This document shows, one piece after another, positions 14,852 through 19,659 of a stretch of 19,659 nt of DNA. The stretch is taken from positions 1-19,659 of the forward strand of contig JBBKWZ010000029.1 of NCBI GenBank assembly GCA_037969195.1. The letters are read 5' to 3'. The stretch's first letter is position 1, and every line of letters begins with the position of its first letter. The notes below the pieces were generated by a model, which was given only the letters and a program-made list of their open reading frames with translations, had not been told where the DNA came from and ran no database searches. Source of the stretch: JAHEJB01 sp037969195. GTDB lineage: Bacteria > Bacteroidota > Rhodothermia > Rhodothermales > Rubricoccaceae. The position numbers and the translations under genes were made by a program.

Positions 14852-15862
14852 CTAATTGTCGGCCAACGTTACCACGATTGGGAAGTGGTCGCTCACCCTC
14901 CGCGGATCGTGTCCATGCACGAAGTGGACCTCGCGAACGAGGCTGTAGAGCTCGGGAGACAACAATATGTGGTCGATGGCGCTGAACTCACCTGGGTCGA
15001 TGTTGCCGTCGTCGTCGCGGTCATAGAACGAAGTAAATCGATCTCGTTGGCGAACCTCGGTTAGCACGTTTCTCAAGTCGTCTTCAGCACCCGGCCCCGC
15101 ACTCTTGATCGTTTCGAGGACGTTGGTGATCGGGCGAGAGCCACGGACATCGGGAGTGGCGTCGTCGAAATCATTGAAGTCGCCTACGGCAATAACCGCA
15201 CGCCCAGCTTCGGTTTCCGCTGCGACAAGCCGCCGGATAACTTCTGCCTGAACTTCGCGGCGGGGCCTCCGCTCCTGGTCGTCCGGGCGTGCCAGAAAGT
15301 GCACACCAATCAACGTCGTGGGGATGCCGGAAATCGAGAGATGAGCCCAGAGATTTTTTGAGACGCCGTAAAGCTGATCCGACAGCCCAACGGGCAGGAG
15401 CTCGTTTGTACGTCCTATATCTTCGATGGGAAGTCGCGAAAGCAGCCCAACGTTTTGCCTCGTAAACGAATCCAAACCAGGGACCAGATACGCCGAATAG
15501 CCTAGTCCGCTCAGCGATTCGGAAATCATCATCTCCAGAACGCCAAGCGTTTCGGTCTCCGTGATGACAATGATGTCGGCGTCCAAATCATGGATCACGC
15601 GGGCGACCGAGTCGCGATGAGCGCGGGCAGCCTGACGACTCGATTTCCATGGGAAATCGGCACCTCCTTCGTCACCCTCTCCATCAAAAAGAAACTCTCC
15701 GTTAAACGTCGCAATCCGAATGCCCTCGGTTCGGTACTGTGGAGGACCGGTTGGAACGAATAAATCAGAACCGCCTCCGCTGGGAGGGCCGGGTTGCGAG
15801 CACCTCAATCCCGTTACCAGCAGCAATGCCAGGACAAAGGGGAGGAGGCGAAAGTTTGGCAT
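14852..15862 (-). CDS. Exported endonuclease/exonuclease/phosphatase family protein
   Basis: A 336-residue protein of the EEP (DNase I-like) superfamily with an N-terminal export signal. I chose the ATG that begins MPNFRLLPFVLALLLVTGLRC; the in-frame ATG at 15967 lies next to the terminator of the upstream gene and adds 35 unlikely residues. The cysteine after the hydrophobic run suggests a lipoprotein, but arginine just before it breaks the lipobox, so simple export or membrane anchoring is equally possible. Catalytic motifs in order are IRIATFNGEFLF, DIIVITETE (metal-binding E), IGVHFLA, VGDFNDF (catalytic D and N), AIDHILLS and SDHFPIVV (catalytic H). A canonical calcium-type EF-hand loop precedes the DH motif (noted separately). 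Substrate could be nucleic acid, a phospholipid head group or a phosphoester. Confidence 0.88.
   Translation of the reverse strand: MPNFRLLPFVLALLLVTGLRCSQPGPPSGGGSDLFVPTGPPQYRTEGIRIATFNGEFLFDGEGDEGGADFPWKSSRQAARAHRDSVARVIHDLDADIIVITETETLGVLEMMISESLSGLGYSAYLVPGLDSFTRQNVGLLSRLPIEDIGRTNELLPVGLSDQLYGVSKNLWAHLSISGIPTTLIGVHFLARPDDQERRPRREVQAEVIRRLVAAETEAGRAVIAVGDFNDFDDATPDVRGSRPITNVLETIKSAGPGAEDDLRNVLTEVRQRDRFTSFYDRDDDGNIDPGEFSAIDHILLSPELYSLVREVHFVHGHDPRRVSDHFPIVVTLADN
14987..15022 (-). other. EF-hand-like calcium loop encoded within the EEP gene
   Basis: These codons give DRDDDGNIDPGE, a full match to the 12-residue EF-hand/dockerin loop DxDxDGxIxxxE, at residues 281-292 of the 336-residue protein. 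It sits directly before the catalytic FSAIDHILLS strand, so bound calcium could shape the active site. The helices of a complete EF-hand pair are not evident. Confidence 0.6.
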
Positions 15863-15915
15863 TTCTGAGTTGATAGCGCGGATCCGGCTCGAAAGATAGG
15901 CGCTTCCGTGATTCC

Positions 15916-15955
15916 CAAAAACAACGAAGGCGAGCCTTACGGGGCCCGCCTTCGT
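15916..15955 (-). terminator. Rho-independent terminator of the SleB-like gene
   Basis: On the minus strand a perfect 9-bp stem, ACGAAGGCG / CGCCTTCGT, encloses a 14-base GC-rich loop and is followed at once by TTGTTTTT. It begins about 50 bases after the stop of the SleB-like gene at 16006 and separates that gene from the EEP gene. On the plus strand there is no T-run, so it should work in one direction only. Confidence 0.85.
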
Positions 15956-16005
15956 GGGGGACGACAACCGCGTTACGGCGCGGAGTCGGGGTCTGGATTT
16001 CCAGA

Positions 16006-16635
16006 TCAGGAGATACCGGAGTAGAAGCGGAACCTCCGCTCATCAATTTGCTGGTTCGTCAAACGAACTGGCCGACGTCCTCGCGCCCAGCCCGGCGCAA
16101 GGTTGCCGCGCATTGACCGCTCGCTGTAGAAATGGCGGGTCGTAACTACAAACGGCCGCTCTTCCTCGTCAGCGTAGTAGACATCGTGCGCGACTTTCAT
16201 TGTGAGCAGCCAACCACGGGAATCTGAATAAGGTGACAAGCCCATATAGAATCGGCGCTTTCGGCTGCCGCGATTGAACGCGCTGAACTGGTAGGGGTCG
16301 AGAACGACGCCCTGAAACGTGTATTCGCCGCGATACTCCGTTTCCACGCGGTTTCGAACGACCCACGCGACAAGTTCCTGCTCCTCGGTACGCTTGGTCT
16401 CCGAGTAAATGCACCGAGCTAACCAAAGCACGTCATTGCTGATTGTTTCGCGGGAGAATTCTGGGGCGTCAATGTCGGCTGGCTGATTCACTCGAATCAT
16501 TGGTACGGAGTACGAGTCATCACCAGTATTGGCCGTTACGGGGCGAAGCATCTGGAATGACGCCAACATGGAAACCACTAAAACAGAGGCGACAGCTGTT
16601 TGAAGTATCAGGGCCGTCTTGCTTGCAAAGTGCAT
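16006..16635 (-). CDS. SleB-like cell wall hydrolase
   Basis: A 209-residue protein with one N-terminal hydrophobic segment (about 8-26), acting as a signal peptide or anchor, then a SleB/Hydrolase_2-type domain. This family includes the spore cortex-lytic enzyme SleB, a lytic transglycosylase, but is also widespread in non-sporulating bacteria, where it trims peptidoglycan. The hallmarks are LARCIYSETKRTEEQELVAWVVRNRV (split near residue 85), whose E79 is the likely catalytic acid, followed by FQGVVLDPYQFSAFN. The C-terminal part is arginine-rich (RSMRGNLAPGWARGRRPVRL). There is no peptidoglycan-binding domain. The start at 16635 is an ATG facing the pdxB promoter region, and a terminator lies downstream, so the gene is a single transcription unit. 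Confidence 0.78.
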   Translation of the reverse strand: MHFASKTALILQTAVASVLVVSMLASFQMLRPVTANTGDDSYSVPMIRVNQPADIDAPEFSRETISNDVLWLARCIYSETKRTEEQELVAWVVRNRVETEYRGEYTFQGVVLDPYQFSAFNRGSRKRRFYMGLSPYSDSRGWLLTMKVAHDVYYADEEERPFVVTTRHFYSERSMRGNLAPGWARGRRPVRLTNQQIDERRFRFYSGIS

Positions 16636-16738
16636 AGAGGATGATCGTTCAAGTGGGGTGACGAGTGCGCTGGAAAGCGTAAGTGGTGCGCGATGTCGTA
16701 GTTAGCGAAAACCTTGCCGGTACTGAAAATGGAGTGTG

Positions 16739-16767
16739 AAGAGCTTGTGGACCGCCGCGAAGCTCTT
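16739..16767. promoter_or_regulatory. 8-bp inverted repeat in the SleB-like / pdxB divergent gap
   Basis: The 316-base gap 16636-16951 has no convincing gene. Its main visible structure is a perfect inverted repeat AAGAGCTT / AAGCTCTT with a 13-base spacer, about 100 bases from the SleB-like start and 185 from pdxB. A second, weaker GCCG / CGGC pairing lies just after it. Without a T-run it is more likely an operator or a leader structure than a terminator. I could not assign promoter boxes here with confidence. Confidence 0.3.
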
Positions 16768-16951
16768 GGATTAGCCGTCGGCATTCGTTCGGCGGCAGTA
16801 CACTATTCGTTGCAGAAACAAGCTAGGAGGCCTTCTGTTGAGATCGTATCAAAACACTGTGACGTGCTCGTCTGGCTTCCGTTGAGTTGAAAAGAAGCTT
16901 GGACATTGCCTTGTTTCCCGAACACCGTGTCTCATCTACTCGCCTGACCCC

Positions 16952-18163
16952 ATGACTCAACCACTTCGCATTTTGGCCGATGCAAACATTCCGTTTGTCG
17001 CGGAGGCGTTTGCGGGATATGGCGAGATCCGCCAACTTCCCGGGCACGCGATTTCGCGGTCTGACGTTGCCGATGTCGATGTCTTATTGGTTAGAAGCGT
17101 CACGCCAGTAGACGGCACGTTGCTGGCCGGGTCGTCTATTCGGTTTGTTGGAACAGCCACAACCGGAACAGACCACGTTGATCGTGCCTATCTCGATCAA
17201 AGCGGAATCGGATTCGGCATTGCGCTAGGCTCAAACGCAGGATCCGTTGTCGAGTACACCTTGGCCTCCCTTATATCTGTGGCGGCAGATACTGGTAGAG
17301 CCTTGCGGGGCCAGACGCTCGGAGTTGTGGGATGCGGCCGGATCGGTGGTGGGGTTGCAAAGCGAGCGACTGCGTTGGGCATGGAAGTGCTCCGGTGCGA
17401 CCCACCGCTCGATGAGAGGAATCCGGGTCCCTCGCTCTACGTCGGACTTGAAGACCTGCTAGCCCAGTCCGACTTTGTCTCACTACATACACCGCTCACA
17501 TCTGCGACCCATGAACGGCATCCCACGTACCACTTGTTCGGACCGGCCGCGCTCGCGGCAATGAAACCTGAAGCGGTGCTCGTCAATACGGCGCGGGGCG
17601 CTATTGTGGACAATGTGGCGCTGAAGGCTGCACTTGCAACCAACGCCATTGGCGGCGCGGTTCTGGACGTTTGGGAAGGTGAACCAGAAATCGACATTGA
17701 CCTGGCGCGCCTGGTTCGAATCGCGACGCCGCATATTGCTGGCTATTCGTTCGATGGCAAGGTGGAGGGCACGCGCATGCTTGAGGAAGCGTTGAGAAAC
17801 TGGCTCGTTGGTCAAGGAATGGAGGTACCGGCAGGCTGGAACGTCGATGCCGCGCTAGAGGCGTTGCCGAGGGGAAATCTGAACCTCCACGCCCTACCCG
17901 TCACTACGGATCTGGACAGCCTCAATGAAATTCGGTGGCTCAACGTGCTGGTCCGGCAGGCCTACAACCTTCGACGAGACGACACGCTCTTTCGCCAAGC
18001 CGTACTGGGCGCACCGGCGGAGCAGCGCGGATTCGCGTTTCGCGAACTGCGCAGGGCTTATCCGATTCGGCGAGCCTGGGAACGAATTACAGTCAAGACG
18101 ATCATCCCTGTACGGCTGCGGGAAGTTGTAGTCGAGGCGTTAGGGATGACGGTAGTAGAGTAG
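16952..18163 (+). CDS. pdxB: Erythronate-4-phosphate dehydrogenase PdxB
   Basis: A 403-residue cytoplasmic NAD-dependent 2-hydroxyacid dehydrogenase. PdxB oxidises 4-phospho-D-erythronate in the DXP-dependent route to pyridoxal phosphate. The N-terminal ILADANIPFVAEAF and ATTGTDHVD are typical. The Rossmann segment is LGVVGCGRIGGGVAKRA. Catalytic residues are visible: Arg in VNTARGAIVD, Glu in DVWEGEPEID and His in TPHIAGYSFDGK. The last phrase is specific to PdxB within this superfamily. The C-terminal dimerisation region (about 290-403) is present, although the last stretch is variable. The family's APGCNA loop reads ALGSNA here. The ATG lacks a Shine-Dalgarno site. The gene is alone on its strand and its stop lies 28 bases from that of the convergent fumarase. 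Confidence 0.93.
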   Translation: MTQPLRILADANIPFVAEAFAGYGEIRQLPGHAISRSDVADVDVLLVRSVTPVDGTLLAGSSIRFVGTATTGTDHVDRAYLDQSGIGFGIALGSNAGSVVEYTLASLISVAADTGRALRGQTLGVVGCGRIGGGVAKRATALGMEVLRCDPPLDERNPGPSLYVGLEDLLAQSDFVSLHTPLTSATHERHPTYHLFGPAALAAMKPEAVLVNTARGAIVDNVALKAALATNAIGGAVLDVWEGEPEIDIDLARLVRIATPHIAGYSFDGKVEGTRMLEEALRNWLVGQGMEVPAGWNVDAALEALPRGNLNLHALPVTTDLDSLNEIRWLNVLVRQAYNLRRDDTLFRQAVLGAPAEQRGFAFRELRRAYPIRRAWERITVKTIIPVRLREVVVEALGMTVVE

Positions 18164-18191
18164 GCCGTACAATTACGCTGAATCAACTCGC

Positions 18192-19577
18192 TCAAGCACC
18201 AGGAATCCCCGGTTTGGTCATCGAACGAACATCTAGCACTTCGTCGATGCGGTCGGTCGGCACGAGGTCCATTTCGATCAGCACCTCGCGGACGGAGCGG
18301 CCCTCCGCCGCGGATTTCTTCGCCACTTTCGAGGCCATGTCGTAGCCGATTTCTGCGTTCAGCGCTGTGGCGATAGACGGGTTGAGTTCGAGCAGTTCGC
18401 GGCACCGCTCGCGGTCCGCCTCAATCCCATCGAGACAGCGAGTACGGAAGGCTTCGCAGCCGTTGGCGAGAATGGAGATACTCTCCAACATCGCATGCGC
18501 CATCACAGGCATCATCACATTAAGCTCGAAATTGCCGTGCTGGCCCCCGATGGTGATGGTCGTCGCATTACCCATTACCCGCGCACAAACCATCATAAGT
18601 GCCTCGCTGAGCACCGGATTTACTTTCCCCGGCATAATCGAAGAGCCCGGTTGGACGGCTGGCAGCTTGATTTCGCTTAGCCCACTCGTTGGGCCGGATG
18701 ATAGATGCCGGATGTCGTTGGCGATCTTCATCAGACTTACAGCCAGCATGTTGAGCGCGCCCGCCGCAAACACGAACGCGTCTTTTGCTGCCTGTGCCTC
18801 GAAGTGGTTTTCGGCTTCGACGAAGTCCATCTCCGTCAGAGTCGAAAGCTCATGGATCGCCTTTCCCGCGAACAATTCTGGCGTATTGATGCCAGTTCCC
18901 ACAGCGGTTCCGCCAAGCGCCAGCGGTTGAAGCTCTGCCGCCGCCCAAGTAAGTCGGCGGATATCATTTCGGATCTGTGCAGCATATCCGCCAAATTCCT
19001 GCCCGAGCGTGACCGGCGTGGCGTCCATGAGATGTGTGCGGCCGGACTTCAGGACATCCGCGAACTCCTCCGCCTTTGCCTCTAGCGAAACCGCAAGTCG
19101 GTCGAGCGCAGGCATCAATTCCCGGTCAATCGCTAATCGGGTAGAAACGTGCATTGCCGAAGGAATGACATCGTTGGATGATTGGCTCGCGTTTACATGG
19201 TCGTTGGGATGGACTTCTCGTCCAAGCGCACGCTCGGCCAGCGTGGAAATCACCTCGTTGGCATTCATGTTTGTTGATGTGCCCGAGCCCGTCTGAAAGA
19301 TGTCGAGCACGAATTGATCATCGTGCTCTCCACGGGCAACTGCGCTTGCTGCATCAATGATAAACTGTGCAAGGTCGCTTTCTATGACGTTCAGCTCAGC
19401 GTTAGCCTTCGCTGCTGATGCTTTGATCAGCCCGAGCGCCTCGATAAAATCCCTCGTGAAACGAAGGGCAGAGATCGGGAAATTCTCCTTTGCGCGTTGA
19501 GTTTGGGCGGCATAGAGAGCCTCGGCAGGGACGCGTACTTCGCCGAGTGAGTCTGTTTCGATGCGGAAATCGGGCAT
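18192..19577 (-). CDS. fumC: Class II fumarate hydratase FumC
   Basis: A 461-residue, full-length, iron-independent fumarase that interconverts fumarate and L-malate in the TCA cycle as a homotetramer. Family motifs are all present: IETDSLGEVRVP at the start, FQTGSGTSTNMNANEV (95-109) and HVNASQSSNDVIPSAMHV (127-144). GRTHLMDATPVTLGQEF (179-195) carries the catalytic-site H182, and GSSIMPGKVNPV (311-322) is the flexible signature loop with the catalytic serine. Argininosuccinate lyase and aspartase share the fold, but this sequence follows FumC throughout, including TGINTPELFA-like spacing. The ATG at 19577 has no clear ribosome binding site. The 82 bases upstream hold no other gene, so the promoter lies there or beyond the window edge. 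It converges with pdxB. L-malate, its product, is also a BshA substrate, but the genes are not linked. Confidence 0.96.
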   Translation of the reverse strand: MPDFRIETDSLGEVRVPAEALYAAQTQRAKENFPISALRFTRDFIEALGLIKASAAKANAELNVIESDLAQFIIDAASAVARGEHDDQFVLDIFQTGSGTSTNMNANEVISTLAERALGREVHPNDHVNASQSSNDVIPSAMHVSTRLAIDRELMPALDRLAVSLEAKAEEFADVLKSGRTHLMDATPVTLGQEFGGYAAQIRNDIRRLTWAAAELQPLALGGTAVGTGINTPELFAGKAIHELSTLTEMDFVEAENHFEAQAAKDAFVFAAGALNMLAVSLMKIANDIRHLSSGPTSGLSEIKLPAVQPGSSIMPGKVNPVLSEALMMVCARVMGNATTITIGGQHGNFELNVMMPVMAHAMLESISILANGCEAFRTRCLDGIEADRERCRELLELNPSIATALNAEIGYDMASKVAKKSAAEGRSVREVLIEMDLVPTDRIDEVLDVRSMTKPGIPGA

Positions 19578-19659
19578 GGGGATCTGTTGATGGTCGGGTC
19601 AATGAGTTTACCCGCCACGGCATAACGGGATGCCCACGATATGCGGATCCACGCAAATT

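Noticed and set aside
18164..18191. Bidirectional terminator between pdxB and fumC
   Set aside because: The 28-base convergent gap was examined but has no stem of useful length and no T-run.

Overview
The window carries about fifteen protein-coding genes and reads as ordinary chromosomal DNA from a Gram-negative bacterium, probably of the Bacteroidota/Rhodothermota/Balneolota branch. The evidence is a bacillithiol-type BshA, a DUF2723/TMEM260-like membrane protein, a long Bacteroidota-style LptF/LptG permease, PdxB, and few recognisable Shine-Dalgarno sites with frequent GTG starts. The placement is inference from gene content. No tRNA, rRNA, CRISPR array, insertion sequence or phage gene was seen.

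Layout. 12-6857 is entirely minus strand. It holds an lptF/G-type permease, rsmI and a secreted thioredoxin-like protein in one close run, then a small unknown protein, a large DUF2723 multi-pass protein with a repeat-like C-terminus, and another unknown. 7031-10743 is plus strand: a metallo-beta-lactamase-fold hydrolase, a PhcB-like SAM methyltransferase and a six-helix PAS histidine kinase. 10819-13890 is minus strand: bshA, a kinase-fold-like protein that overlaps its end, and a DJ-1/PfpI lipoprotein. An FkbM methyltransferase (plus) and an exported endonuclease/exonuclease/phosphatase protein (minus) meet 4 bases apart. A SleB-like hydrolase (minus) with a clear terminator follows, then pdxB (plus) converging on a class II fumarase (minus).

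Functional themes. lptF/G and the DUF2723 protein belong to the envelope. rsmI modifies the ribosome. bshA starts bacillithiol synthesis, and its two co-transcribed partners may be thiol or stress related. pdxB feeds pyridoxal phosphate synthesis and fumC is central metabolism. The most interesting region is 7.0-10.8 kb. There the methyltransferase resembles the family that makes the 3-hydroxy fatty acid methyl ester signal in Ralstonia (PhcB), and it sits 32 bases ahead of a polytopic sensor kinase, an arrangement recalling phcB-phcS. An exact 10-base repeat follows the stop codon of each of the three genes in that run and was not found elsewhere in the window.
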